DNA of 30,648 nt from Clostridia bacterium (GCA_022790685.1 JAAVXQ010000089.1:1-30648), one strand, 5' to 3'; counted from the stretch's first letter, positions 8,743 through 17,920 are shown. Numbers and translations are program-made. Notes: generated by a model not told the origin, from the letters alone.

Positions 8743-10624
8743 CTGTTTTTAAAACTCCTTTAGAACTTAAGCTGATATTTTGTAAGGGTATTAACTCACC
8801 ATTAAGTTCTTCATAAAATTCACCTGTATCTAAAGCTACAAATCTATTAGGTTTTGAAAAGGTTAGTTCTCCAGTATCAGGATTTTGTGTAGCAGTTTTT
8901 AGATGTGCAGGAAAATTACTATGACATCTTAAAAACTCTATGTGACTAATCAATCTACTTGCAGAGGCTTGACTTATTTCCAATTTTTTTGCTGATTTTA
9001 TAAATTTTTTATGTTTAACAGAAAATGGAGCTATAATGTTATTTTTTAATATATCTGTATTTGCATATGCAGAGGGATGTTTTGATTGTATATGCTCTGG
9101 AGCAGTGAAATCCTCCATTCCTTCATAAATAGGTATAAGAGGTTTTTCTGTATAAGTAGTAAAAAAATCTCTAAGTTTAGAAGAAATCTCATGAGTAAAT
9201 ACTGGTCTATTTAAGCCTTCACAATCAACACCTATAAGAATAAATTTATTTCCAGTTGATATTGTATTTTCACCATAAGGATTAAATTCTGGAATATATC
9301 CCCAATTTACTAATTTTTTTGAATGAAGAAGATGTGCCATAATTGCAGTAGAGGAGTGATCTTTATACACATAAGATGCATAAATAGGATCATGCAAATT
9401 AAGATAAAAAGATAAATCATAAGATAAATATTTTTTTCTATCTTCTAAGGGAATATCTGGATAAAAAGTATCTACATATTTTTTATTCCAAAGTTTTCTA
9501 GCATTAGCAAGAATAGAAGAATGTCTAACAGTAGAATCTGCTTCTAAAGTATTTGCAAGCTCAGATAAATCATTTGGCATTTGTGCATAATAATCATTTG
9601 CTGCCATTTGTAATACTTGCATCTTTAAAAGCTCTTCATAGATAGTATCACTATCTATGCTATAACCAACATTATTTCCTTTTTTTGCAATAATATCATC
9701 ATATAAATTTAAATCTTCAATAACAAAAAGACCATCTTTTATTTTCTCGAATTCTTTTGATATTCTATTTATATAAAAATGATTAAGCAAAAGTAGTTGT
9801 TCAAGCGGAAGACCAACTAAATAACCTTCTGATAAAAGAGATAATAAATTAGGATTATTTTTCGAAGAATTTTCTGGAATAGAAAGTTCTGGCATACCTA
9901 ATTCTTCCATTTGAATATTATAAGAATCACAAGAACTTTGTAATAAACCATATTTATCTAAAGTTTTAGCCAAACTACTAATAGAAGTTGCCAAACTTCT
10001 TTTTAATTCTTTTTCATATTTGGCTTCATTTTGCTCAAGATATGCTCTGAATCTTTTTGAATAAGAACCAACAACAAGTGGAATTGATTTCTCTAAAAAC
10101 ATTCTTGTAACATATGGGATGCCTCCAAGATTTTTTCTTAAAACATCAATATGAGTTTTAACGAAATCAATTTCTTCTTCAGAAAATTCAGATAAATATG
10201 TATCAAAGTCTGATTTTTCATATAAGGCAAAATAAAGTAAGGATTCTTCAAAATCTCCAGAGAATCCTTTAGGAACTATATTAGGGTCATCTTTATTTGT
10301 TCTAGTATCTTTAAGACCTTTTACTTTGATAGTTTCCAATAATTCATCTACTTTACTTGGATTATTTATTAAATATTTACAAGCTTCATATCTAATTGAA
10401 GAGTAATGAATAAATGGGTTTATAAGAGGAACTTTTGAAGAATTTTCAAAATCATCATAAATAAAATCTATAATTTCATCTAGTGATTTTTCAGGATAAG
10501 ATAAATAAACCGAATAGATATATTCGGCAATATAATTTATATGATTTCTTAGTAAAGCGACTTTATTAGGACGTGAATAAATATGATGTTCTGCACTAGA
10601 ATAAGCCTGTTCAAAGTTAAGCAT
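8723..10624 (-). CDS. large hypothetical cytosolic protein
   Basis: The start is placed at 10624 because GGAGGG lies about 5 bases upstream of that ATG. The frame stays open 33 codons further up but without a ribosome site. The product is 633 residues, soluble, with no signal peptide or membrane helix. The N-terminal 300 residues look alpha-helical. A central block has motifs such as L-N-L-H-D-P-I-Y-A-S-Y-V-Y-K-D-H, and the C-terminal part has F-I-L-I-G-V-D-C-E-G and V-A-L-D-T-G-E-F-Y-E-E. I do not recognise the family and propose no function. It is divergent from pta, with the pta promoter in the shared region. Confidence 0.75.
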   Translation of the reverse strand: MLNFEQAYSSAEHHIYSRPNKVALLRNHINYIAEYIYSVYLSYPEKSLDEIIDFIYDDFENSSKVPLINPFIHYSSIRYEACKYLINNPSKVDELLETIKVKGLKDTRTNKDDPNIVPKGFSGDFEESLLYFALYEKSDFDTYLSEFSEEEIDFVKTHIDVLRKNLGGIPYVTRMFLEKSIPLVVGSYSKRFRAYLEQNEAKYEKELKRSLATSISSLAKTLDKYGLLQSSCDSYNIQMEELGMPELSIPENSSKNNPNLLSLLSEGYLVGLPLEQLLLLNHFYINRISKEFEKIKDGLFVIEDLNLYDDIIAKKGNNVGYSIDSDTIYEELLKMQVLQMAANDYYAQMPNDLSELANTLEADSTVRHSSILANARKLWNKKYVDTFYPDIPLEDRKKYLSYDLSFYLNLHDPIYASYVYKDHSSTAIMAHLLHSKKLVNWGYIPEFNPYGENTISTGNKFILIGVDCEGLNRPVFTHEISSKLRDFFTTYTEKPLIPIYEGMEDFTAPEHIQSKHPSAYANTDILKNNIIAPFSVKHKKFIKSAKKLEISQASASRLISHIEFLRCHSNFPAHLKTATQNPDTGELTFSKPNRFVALDTGEFYEELNGELIPLQNISLSSKGVLKTDDTERI

Positions 10625-10727
10625 CTTACCCTCCATTAATTTACATAAACGATTAACAATAATTATAGCACAGTTTATAGAAAATTTCAAGAGATTTCCT
10701 TTTTTACTAGAATATGTAATCAATTTA

Positions 10728-10756
10728 TTGACTTTAGAAATATCTTTTTATATAAT
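10728..10756 (+). promoter_or_regulatory. strong promoter for pta
   Basis: TTGACT (10728-10733), 17-base spacer, TATAAT (10751-10756). It lies in the divergent region between the reverse-strand gene and pta; AGAAAGGAAG precedes the pta ATG. Confidence 0.75.
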
Positions 10757-10819
10757 AACTGAAGAAAAAATATAAAATATAAGATACAAAAAAATTATAT
10801 TTTAGAAAGGAAGAATAAT

Positions 10820-11818
10820 ATGGATTTTATTGAAACAATAAAACAAAGAGCAAAAAAGCAAATGAAAACAATAGTATTACCAGAAGCATCTGATATAAGA
10901 GTTATAGAAGCTACTGCAAAAATACTAAAAGAAAATTTTGCAAATATTATATTAATTGGAGATGAAGAAGTTATTAAAAATAAAGCAAAAGAAAATAACT
11001 TAGATATAGAAAAATCAATAATAATTAATCCTAGAACTTCAGAAAAAACTAATACTTATGCAGAAGAACTATATAATTTAAGAAAAGAAAAAGGAATGAC
11101 TATAGAAAAAGCAAAAGAATTAGTTTTGGATGAAGTTTATTTTGGTATGATGATGGTAAAATTACAGGAAGCAGATGGATTAGTATCAGGAGCGATACAT
11201 TCAACCTCAGATACTTTAAGACCAGCTCTTCAAATTTTAAAAACAGCACCAGGAACAAAACTAGTATCAGCTTTTTTCTTAATGGTTGTACCAAACTGTG
11301 AATTTGGAGAAGATGGAGTTTTTGTATTTGGTGATTGTGGTTTAAATGAAAATCCAAATTCAGAAAATCTTTCAGAAATAGCGTATTCTTCAAGTAAAAG
11401 TTTTGAAAACTTAACAGGCAAAAAATCAAAAATAGCTATGCTATCTTATTCAACTATGGGAAGTGCATCATCAGAATTAACTGAAAAAGTAGTAGAAGCT
11501 ACAAAAATAGTAAAAGAAAAATATCCTGAGCTCGAAGTAGATGGAGAACTTCAATTAGATGCTGCAATAGTTCCATCAGTTGGAAAAAGTAAAGCACCAA
11601 ATAGTAGTGTTGCAGGAAATTGTAATACACTTATATTTCCAGACTTAAATGCTGGAAACATAGGATACAAATTGGTGCAAAGATTAGCAAAAGCAGAAGC
11701 TTATGGACCACTATGCCAAGGAATAGCAAGACCAGTTAATGATTTATCTAGAGGATGTTCATCAGATGATATAGTTGGAGTAGTTGCTATTACAGCTGTT
11801 CAATCAGAAAATAATTAA
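10820..11818 (+). CDS. pta: phosphate acetyltransferase
   Basis: Converts acetyl-CoA and phosphate to acetyl phosphate and CoA, the first step of acetate formation. The 332-residue product matches the short, single-domain Pta of Gram-positive bacteria. Typical segments are the start of the N-terminal domain (I-V-L-P-E-A-S-D-I-R), D-G-L-V-S-G-A-I-H-S-T, F-G-D-C-G-L-N, L-S-Y-S-T-M-G-S-A, D-G-E-L-Q-L-D-A-A, F-P-D-L-N-A-G-N-I-G-Y-K and the closing R-P-V-N-D-L-S-R-G-C-S. It has its own strong promoter and is followed 115 bases later by ackA, as in most acetogenic fermenters. Cytosolic. Confidence 0.96.
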   Translation: MDFIETIKQRAKKQMKTIVLPEASDIRVIEATAKILKENFANIILIGDEEVIKNKAKENNLDIEKSIIINPRTSEKTNTYAEELYNLRKEKGMTIEKAKELVLDEVYFGMMMVKLQEADGLVSGAIHSTSDTLRPALQILKTAPGTKLVSAFFLMVVPNCEFGEDGVFVFGDCGLNENPNSENLSEIAYSSSKSFENLTGKKSKIAMLSYSTMGSASSELTEKVVEATKIVKEKYPELEVDGELQLDAAIVPSVGKSKAPNSSVAGNCNTLIFPDLNAGNIGYKLVQRLAKAEAYGPLCQGIARPVNDLSRGCSSDDIVGVVAITAVQSENN

Positions 11819-11933
11819 GAAAACGATAACATTTGTTATAAAAAATAGATGAGATACATATAAAAAAGTAAAAATGTTTAAAAAATTTCTAATTTTGAAA
11901 TTAGATAAATAACTTTTTAGGGAGGAATTTTAA

Positions 11934-13136
11934 ATGAAAGTTTTAGTTATAAATTGTGGAAGTTCATCTTTAAAATATCAATTAATTGATATGGAAAAAG
12001 AAGAAGTTTTAGCAAAGGGAAATTTTGAAAGAATAGGAGAGCAAGAAGCATTTGTTACACATAAAGTAAAGGGAGAAAAATATGTAATTAAAGTTCCTGT
12101 AATGAATCATGAAGAAGCTTTAAAAATAGTTTTAGAACAATTAGTACATAATGAATATGGTGTAATAAAAGGTTTAGAAGAAATAGATGCAGTAGGACAT
12201 AGAGTAGTTCATGGGGGAGAAATATTTAGCGAGTCTGTATTAATAACAGAAGATGTTATAGAAAAAATTGAATCTTGTTCATCACTTGCACCACTTCATA
12301 ATCCAGCAGCTATATTAGGTATAAGAGCTTGTCAAAAAGCAATGTCAGGAGTGCCAGCGGTAGCAGTATTTGATACAGCGTTTCATCAAACTATGCCAAA
12401 GGAAAATTACTTATATCCAATACCTTATGAATATTATGAAAAATATAGAATAAGAAAATATGGATTTCATGGAACAAGTCATGAGTATGTTTCAAGAGTT
12501 GCTGCAAATTTAGAAAATAAAGATATAAAGGATTTGAAAATAGTAACTTGTCATTTAGGGCAAGGAGCTTCAATATGTGCAATAGATGGCGGAAAATCAA
12601 TTGATACATCAATGGGACTTTCTCCTTTAGGTGGAATAGCAATGGTTACAAGATCAGGAGATTTAGATCCTTCTGTGGTTACTGATATTATGGAAAGAGA
12701 AAATTTATCTGCTAAAGCAGTAAATACATTACTTAACAAAAAATCAGGACTTTATGGAATAACAGGCTTAAATCCAGACTTTAGAGAAATAGAACTTGCA
12801 TCTTATGAAGAAGAAAAATATCCAAAAGCTAAGATAGCAATAGATTTATTTACAAAAACAATAGCACAATATGTTGCAAGATATGCAGTTTCACTAAAAG
12901 GAATTGACGTATTAGTCTTTACAGGTGGAATTGGAGAAAATCAAGTAAATATTAGAAAGAAAATTTGTGAAAACTTAGAATGGATGGGAGTTAAATTAGA
13001 TTTAGATAAAAACAATGTAAAAAGTGAAGAACTAAAAATATCAACACCTGATACTAAAGTAGTAACATATGTAATACCAACAAATGAAGAATTAGTTATA
13101 GCAAGAGATACAAAAAGATTAGCAGGAAATTTATAA
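11934..13136 (+). CDS. ackA: acetate kinase, copy 1
   Basis: Transfers phosphate from acetyl phosphate to ADP, giving acetate and ATP. It is 400 residues with the ASKHA-fold markers N-C-G-S-S-S-L-K at the N-terminus, G-H-R-V-V-H-G-G-E, V-F-D-T-A-F-H-Q-T-M-P (catalytic Asp), Y-G-F-H-G-T-S-H (catalytic His) and T-R-S-G-D. A-motif and C-terminal E-E-L-V-I-A-R-D are intact. The usual H-L-G-N-G is H-L-G-Q-G here. The T-P-L-E-G-x-x-M-G-T-R segment reads S-P-L-G-G-I-A-M-V-T-R, the most divergent of the three copies. GGGAGG precedes the ATG. As the copy beside pta it is the best candidate for the housekeeping enzyme, although its loop is the least canonical. Confidence 0.93.
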   Translation: MKVLVINCGSSSLKYQLIDMEKEEVLAKGNFERIGEQEAFVTHKVKGEKYVIKVPVMNHEEALKIVLEQLVHNEYGVIKGLEEIDAVGHRVVHGGEIFSESVLITEDVIEKIESCSSLAPLHNPAAILGIRACQKAMSGVPAVAVFDTAFHQTMPKENYLYPIPYEYYEKYRIRKYGFHGTSHEYVSRVAANLENKDIKDLKIVTCHLGQGASICAIDGGKSIDTSMGLSPLGGIAMVTRSGDLDPSVVTDIMERENLSAKAVNTLLNKKSGLYGITGLNPDFREIELASYEEEKYPKAKIAIDLFTKTIAQYVARYAVSLKGIDVLVFTGGIGENQVNIRKKICENLEWMGVKLDLDKNNVKSEELKISTPDTKVVTYVIPTNEELVIARDTKRLAGNL

Positions 13137-13143
13137 AATATAT

Positions 13144-13181
13144 AAACGTAGTACATTAAGATAAAAATATGTACTACGTTT
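13144..13181 (+). terminator. terminator after ackA copy 1
   Basis: A 13-bp stem AAACGTAGTACAT / ATGTACTACGTTT with a 12-base loop and a T-run to 13184. It separates copy 1 from copy 2. The 170 bases that follow, up to 13356, hold no gene; I see no convincing -35/-10 pair, only AGGAGG before copy 2. Confidence 0.8.
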
Positions 13182-13356
13182 TTTGTCATATGGCAAGATT
13201 AAATTTATTAATGAAGTAGATAATGTTATGTATTAAAATGTGGAAAATAACTATATAATTAATTAGTACAAATTTTCACTAAAAATTTACAAAGTTTTCA
13301 AATATTAGATTGTAAATATTTATATACTAAAAAATATTATAAAGGAGGTAATTAAA

Positions 13357-14553
13357 ATGAAAGTTTTGGTACTAAACTGTGGAAGTTCATCTTTAAAATG
13401 TCAACTAATCGATATGGAAAAAAATGAAAGAATTATGAAAGGTCATTATGATAGAATTGGTGGTTCTAGATCTTCCTTACGTTTTAATGTAAGAGGAAAT
13501 AAAACTGTAATAGAACATCCAGCTAGAAACTTTGATGAGGCAATATCAGAAATATTAAATTTGCTGGTAAGTGAAGAATATAATGTCATAAGTAATTTAG
13601 AGGAAATAAGTGCAATAGGACATAGAATAGTTCATGGAGGAGAAAATTTTAAAGATTCAGTTTTAATAGATGAAGAAGTTATAAAAGCTATTGAAGAATG
13701 TATAACACTTGCTCCACTTCATAATCCAGCAGGACTTGCAGGGATAGAAGCTTGTAGAAAACTATTACCAAATACACCTATGGTAGCAGTATTTGATACA
13801 GCCTTTCATCAAACAATTCCAGAAAAAGCTTTTATTTATCAATTACCTTATAAATATTATGAAGATTTCAAAATAAGAAAATACGGATTTCATGGAATAT
13901 CACATAGATATGTGGCTGGAAGAATTGAAGAAATAACTGGTGCAAGAGATATACGATTAATAAATTGTCATTTAGGTCAGGGAGCATCACTTTGTGCTAT
14001 AAAAAATGGTGTGTCAGTAGATACAACCATGGGACTTACACCACTTGCAGGTATTCCAATGGGAACTAGATGTGGAGATGTTGACCCATCAATTATACCA
14101 ACAGTTATGAAGTTATATGACATTAAACCAGATGAAATGTTAAAGATAATGAATAAAGAATCAGGAGCTTGGGGAGTATCAGGAGTATCAACTGACTTTA
14201 GAGATATCGAAAGAACTGCACTTCAAGGAGATAAACGTTCGATACTAGCTTTAGAAGGAAGAGCTTATACAATAGCACAATACATTGCGAAGTTTATAGT
14301 TTCACTTGGCGGAATTGATATTATAACTTTTTGTGGTGGTGTTGGAGAAAATGGATTTGAAGAAAGAGAAAGAATTTGTAATTATTTAGAGTGTTTTGGA
14401 ATAAGAATTGACAAAGAATTAAATAGAATAAGAGGAGAAGAGGCAAAAATATCTACTGAAGACTCAAAAGTTAAAGTATATATAGTTCCAACAAATGAAG
14501 AAATTCTTATTGCAAAAGATACTTATGAACTTACAAAAGCTTTACAAAAATAG
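13357..14553 (+). CDS. ackA: acetate kinase family protein, copy 2
   Basis: It is 398 residues, colinear with copy 1 and clearly paralogous. N-C-G-S-S-S-L-K, G-H-R-I-V-H-G-G-E, F-D-T-A-F-H-Q-T-I-P, Y-G-F-H-G-I-S-H, M-G-L-T-P-L-A-G-I-P-M-G-T-R-C-G-D and the C-terminal N-E-E-I-L-I-A-K-D are all intact, so it should be active. It shares H-L-G-Q-G with the other copies. Copies 2 and 3 both have S-G-A-W-G-V-S-G-V-S where copy 1 has S-G-L-Y-G-I-T-G-L-N, so they look closer to each other. Substrate may be acetate or a related short acid; the sequence does not decide. AAAGGAGG precedes the ATG, and a terminator lies on each side, so it may be independently expressed. Confidence 0.9.
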   Translation: MKVLVLNCGSSSLKCQLIDMEKNERIMKGHYDRIGGSRSSLRFNVRGNKTVIEHPARNFDEAISEILNLLVSEEYNVISNLEEISAIGHRIVHGGENFKDSVLIDEEVIKAIEECITLAPLHNPAGLAGIEACRKLLPNTPMVAVFDTAFHQTIPEKAFIYQLPYKYYEDFKIRKYGFHGISHRYVAGRIEEITGARDIRLINCHLGQGASLCAIKNGVSVDTTMGLTPLAGIPMGTRCGDVDPSIIPTVMKLYDIKPDEMLKIMNKESGAWGVSGVSTDFRDIERTALQGDKRSILALEGRAYTIAQYIAKFIVSLGGIDIITFCGGVGENGFEERERICNYLECFGIRIDKELNRIRGEEAKISTEDSKVKVYIVPTNEEILIAKDTYELTKALQK

Positions 14554-14581
14554 CAAGAAAAATATATAGTAGGTAGTGTAT

Positions 14582-14620
14582 AAAAAAGAGATGTTAAAAA
14601 GCATGAACATCTCCTTTTTT
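14582..14620 (+). terminator. terminator after ackA copy 2
   Basis: Stem GAGATGTT (14588-14595) with AACATCTC (14606-14613), flanked by an A-run and T-run. Confidence 0.8.
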
Positions 14621-14717
14621 AAGAATAGAGTTTTATTATATAAAAACTATTGTTAAGATTTTAAATTAATGTTAAAATGTGCTTGGAAAAATAAAATTAA
14701 AAAGCGAGGATTTTTTT

Positions 14718-15908
14718 ATGAAAATATTAGTACTTAATTGTGGAAGTTCATCACTAAAATTTCAATTAATTGATATGGAAAATGAAACAAGACTTGTTAA
14801 AGGAAATTTTGAAAGAATAGGTGGAATGAAAACCACATTAAAGCTAAATGTAAGAGGCGAAAAGATAGAAATGATGCGTATAGCAAGAGACTATGATGAA
14901 GCTATTAGTTTTGTGTTAGAGGTATTATTAAAACCTGAATATAATTTATTAAAAAGTTTAGATGAAATTGAAGCTGTTGGACACAGAATAGTACACGGAG
15001 GAGAGTCCTTTGACAAGTCAACAATTATAGATGAAAAAGTAATTGGAGAAATTGAAAAATGTATAGCGCTAGCACCACTTCATAATCCAGCAGGATTGGC
15101 TGGAATAAAAGCTGCAGCAAAGGCACTTCCAAATGTACCAATGGTAGCAGTATTTGATACAGCTTTCCATCAAACAATGCCAGCAAAAGCTTTTATGTAT
15201 CAAATACCATATAGATATTATACAAGTTATAAAATAAGAAAATATGGTTTCCATGGAACTAGTCATAGATTTGTTGCAAATAGAGCAGCAGAAATTATGA
15301 ATGAAAATATAGAAGACTTAAAAATTATAACTTGTCATATTGGTCAAGGTTCATCAATATGTGCAATTGACGGTGGAAAGTCAGTTGACACATCAATGGG
15401 ACTTACACCACTTGCAGGTATTCCAATGGCTACAAGAAGTGGAGATATAGATCCAGCAATAATTCCATATATAATGAAAAAAGATAATTTAGGACCAGAA
15501 GATGTAGAAGAAATGCTTAATAAACAATCAGGAGCTTGGGGAGTATCTGGAGTTTCAGAAGACTATAGAGATATTGAAGATGGATATAATATGAAAGACT
15601 ATAGATCTATTCTTGCTTTAGATAGTCAAGCATATAAAGTAGCACAATATATAGGACAATATGTTGTAACTTTAGGTGGACTAGATGCTTTAATATTTAC
15701 TGGTGGAGTAGGAGAAAATGGATTAGAAACCAGAAGAAGAATATGTGAATACTTAAAAGCAATTGGTGTAGAAATAGATGAGGAAGAAAATAATGTTAAA
15801 GGAAAAGAAAAATGTATTTCTAAAGAAGAGTCAAAAGTAAAAGTATATGTAATTCCAACAAATGAAGAATTAATGATAGCAAGAGATACACATAATTTAG
15901 TAAAATAG
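14718..15908 (+). CDS. ackA: acetate kinase family protein, copy 3
   Basis: The start is ATG 14718, where GCGAGG lies about 9 bases upstream and the product aligns with the other copies. The frame is open to an ATG at 14679, which would add 13 residues without a ribosome site. The product is 396 residues. N-C-G-S-S-S-L-K, G-H-R-I-V-H-G-G-E, F-D-T-A-F-H-Q-T-M-P, Y-G-F-H-G-T-S-H, M-G-L-T-P-L-A-G-I-P-M-A-T-R-S-G-D and N-E-E-L-M-I-A-R-D are intact. The nucleotide-site loop is H-I-G-Q-G-S-S. It is followed after 16 bases by an Ig-like protein gene with which it probably shares a transcript. As for copy 2, the exact acid substrate is not determined. Confidence 0.9.
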   Translation: MKILVLNCGSSSLKFQLIDMENETRLVKGNFERIGGMKTTLKLNVRGEKIEMMRIARDYDEAISFVLEVLLKPEYNLLKSLDEIEAVGHRIVHGGESFDKSTIIDEKVIGEIEKCIALAPLHNPAGLAGIKAAAKALPNVPMVAVFDTAFHQTMPAKAFMYQIPYRYYTSYKIRKYGFHGTSHRFVANRAAEIMNENIEDLKIITCHIGQGSSICAIDGGKSVDTSMGLTPLAGIPMATRSGDIDPAIIPYIMKKDNLGPEDVEEMLNKQSGAWGVSGVSEDYRDIEDGYNMKDYRSILALDSQAYKVAQYIGQYVVTLGGLDALIFTGGVGENGLETRRRICEYLKAIGVEIDEEENNVKGKEKCISKEESKVKVYVIPTNEELMIARDTHNLVK

Positions 15909-15924
15909 AATAGTGAGTATTATT

Positions 15925-16512
15925 ATGAGTAGAAAAAAATATTTATTAATTGGAACATTTTTATCGTTAGTTATTTTAATAATTTTTATCATTTATTATA
16001 GTATTAACCAAAGTAAACTGAAAGAAGTATCTAGTAATGAAAGTATTGCTGATAAACTGACTACAAATAATGTAAGAAATAGTAATGATGAATATATGAC
16101 TACTGAAGTTTCAAATCAAAATTATATGTATATTACTAATGAAGTTAAAAGAAAAGATATAATTACACAAAATAGTATAGGTGTAAACTTAGAAGTAGTG
16201 GAGAATAGTATAACAGACACAAATTTGACGATTATAATAACAGATAATAGTGATAAGAAATATGGATGGGGAGCATCTTTTAGAATACAAAAATTAACAG
16301 ATAATGTTTGGGAAGATTTAAATCCAATAAGAGATTTAACTTTTGTTGCAATAGGCTATAATTTGGATGAAAATAATCAAATTGCTCAAGATATTGATTT
16401 TTCAAAATACTATGGAAAATTAGGGGCAGGAAGATATAGATTAGTAAAAAGTGTTTATGACAATGAAGAATATATAGATTTCTATTCTAATGACTTTCAA
16501 ATTAATAAATAA
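15925..16512 (+). CDS. membrane-anchored protein with bacterial Ig-like domain
   Basis: ATG 15925 gives 195 residues; a GTG at 15913 is also in frame and neither has a strong ribosome site. A basic start and a hydrophobic stretch at about residues 5-24 form an uncleaved anchor or signal peptide. A Ser/Asn/Thr-rich linker follows. The C-terminal 110 residues have strands with Y-G-W-G-A-S-F-R-I-Q-K-L, W-E-D-L-N-P and L-G-A-G-R-Y-R-L-V-K-S, typical of the Big_14-like immunoglobulin domains common in Clostridia. It lies outside the membrane. The function is unknown. A bidirectional terminator follows. Confidence 0.75.
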   Translation: MSRKKYLLIGTFLSLVILIIFIIYYSINQSKLKEVSSNESIADKLTTNNVRNSNDEYMTTEVSNQNYMYITNEVKRKDIITQNSIGVNLEVVENSITDTNLTIIITDNSDKKYGWGASFRIQKLTDNVWEDLNPIRDLTFVAIGYNLDENNQIAQDIDFSKYYGKLGAGRYRLVKSVYDNEEYIDFYSNDFQINK

Positions 16513-16514
16513 TA

Positions 16515-16573
16515 AAAAAGAGATGTATATTAAAATGAAACCAATTTTGTTCATTATATATACATCTCTTTTT
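16515..16573. terminator. bidirectional terminator
   Basis: A 16-bp perfect stem (16515-16530 with 16558-16573), A-run on the left and T-run on the right, between convergent genes. Confidence 0.85.
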
Positions 16574-16587
16574 TCTAAAATAAACTA

Positions 16588-17220
16588 TTAAAACTTTTCT
16601 ATATCTTTATCAGTTACTACATTTTCTTTAATAGAGCATTCTATAATAGAATCTTCATTTTTATGAGTTCTATTTTCGATAATTCCAGTAGATTTATTTA
16701 CATGTAGATATATATCACCATATTTCAATTTATAAAGATTTTCTGAATCACTAGTAATTATTGAAAATATATTATCTTTTAAAAGCTGATTCATATCTTG
16801 AACTACACAATTATATAATAAATTACTATTAACATCTGAAGTATAATCAAAATTTGCATCTGGTGAATCTTCAAGAGTAGTTTTATAAACAAATTCATTC
16901 GTTTCTAAGTTTTTCCAAGTATCTTGTACAATTAGGTTAGAATCTTCTCCATTAAAGTTTGAAGTATAATTAGTTTTTATAATATTGTCTTTAAAATAAT
17001 AATTATAAGTAGATACAACGCCAATAGTACCATCAGATTTTGGTTGATTAGGAATTGTTGTTTTGCAAGTATACAAAACATTATTAAAATTAATGGAATG
17101 ATTTTGACTAGTTTCATAAAGATTTTTTACAATAAAATAGTTTCTAATAATATTTATTAATATAAGTAATATTAACACTAATATGATAGCTAGAAATATT
17201 TTTAATTTTTTATTTTTCAT
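16588..17220 (-). CDS. hypothetical anchored extracytoplasmic protein
   Basis: It is 210 residues. The start (ATG at 17220) follows AAAGGAG on the reverse strand. A lysine-rich start and a strong hydrophobic segment at about residues 8-28 anchor it; the rest is polar and rich in Asn, Asp, Ser and Thr, with predicted beta strands and an alternating pattern such as I-K-T-N-Y-T-S-N-F and G-D-I-Y-L-H-V-N-K-S-T-G. This resembles lipoprotein-like beta proteins, but there is no lipobox Cys. Codon use is native, with no in-frame CGG. Function unknown. Confidence 0.7.
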   Translation of the reverse strand: MKNKKLKIFLAIILVLILLILINIIRNYFIVKNLYETSQNHSINFNNVLYTCKTTIPNQPKSDGTIGVVSTYNYYFKDNIIKTNYTSNFNGEDSNLIVQDTWKNLETNEFVYKTTLEDSPDANFDYTSDVNSNLLYNCVVQDMNQLLKDNIFSIITSDSENLYKLKYGDIYLHVNKSTGIIENRTHKNEDSIIECSIKENVVTDKDIEKF

Positions 17221-17279
17221 ATTTTTCTCCTTTATATTATATATTTATATTAATTATATCATTAATAAGTCAGAATTAC

Positions 17280-17295
17280 AAAAATATCACTTTTT
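17280..17295. repeat. 16-bp direct repeat, left copy
   Basis: AAAAATATCACTTTTT, identical to 18034-18049. The two copies bracket the higher-GC secreted-protein gene. Confidence 0.55.
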
Positions 17296-17301
17296 ATGAC
17301 A

Positions 17302-17345
17302 ATATAAAAAAGAGGAGATGACGTTGATTTGCTTTGCCATCTCCT
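17302..17345 (-). terminator. terminator of the secreted-protein gene
   Basis: On the reverse strand, AGGAGATG (17345-17338) pairs with CATCTCCT (17320-17313), followed by CTTTTTTATATTG. Confidence 0.75.
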
Positions 17346-17409
17346 GAAACGAAAGTTAGATTTGCCAAAATTAGTCAAATAAAATTAATGTTAATAAAGC
17401 TTGCAATAA

Positions 17410-17871
17410 TTATCTTCTGTTAAAGGTACATGACAGTTGACTAATTGCACATCCAGAGGAAATGTGAGAAAGTGTAACTGTGTATGTACCAACAGGAATA
17501 GTAACGCCGAGTGTATCAATATATTGACCACCATTGCAAGTAAAGGACTGAGAAAACGATGTAGAGCCATTTTTGAATGTAAATACTGCTATACCACTGT
17601 TTCCTCTGGAGAGAACACCAGTATAGGTTTTTATGTCCGTATTGGCTCTAAATTGTTGTGTTATTTGAACGGTTACAGATGTTGTGTTTGCATTCCAAAC
17701 AAAACCGTTTTGAAAAGAGGCTCTCGGCGAAACTTTCTCGGAGCTAGTTGCTACGGTAAAAATACCAGTGTCTTCTGCTGCAAATGCAGAGGTAAGAGAT
17801 ATTGGAGCAAGCATAATAGCTATAGCAACAATGATGCTGAGGGTAATTGTGAAATTTTTCCGTTTAATCAT
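17410..17871 (-). CDS. small secreted protein, probably imported
   Basis: It is 153 residues. AAGGAG lies about 9 bases before the ATG. A signal peptide spans about residues 1-31 (M-I-K-R-K-N-F, a hydrophobic core, then S-A-F-A-A). The mature part is Thr/Ser-rich with alternating strands, suggesting a beta-sandwich, and contains three Cys. I do not recognise the family. Base composition is clearly richer in G and C than its neighbours. Codon 4 is CGG, read here as Arg in the signal-peptide n-region. A +1 shift at that codon would give a product ending at TAG after about 17 codons, the reverse of the behaviour in the four native genes. This fits recent acquisition from a donor that reads CGG normally. 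Confidence 0.7.
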   Translation of the reverse strand: MIKRKNFTITLSIIVAIAIMLAPISLTSAFAAEDTGIFTVATSSEKVSPRASFQNGFVWNANTTSVTVQITQQFRANTDIKTYTGVLSRGNSGIAVFTFKNGSTSFSQSFTCNGGQYIDTLGVTIPVGTYTVTLSHISSGCAISQLSCTFNRR

Positions 17872-17920
17872 AATAAAATCTCCTTATGGTTTTGACAAAT
17901 TGACTTTCGTTTCTTTGCTT

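Noticed and set aside
17437..17895. Forward-strand open frame across the secreted-protein gene
   Set aside because: The reverse frame has a signal peptide, a ribosome site, a promoter and a terminator. The forward frame is a Cys/Arg-rich shadow.
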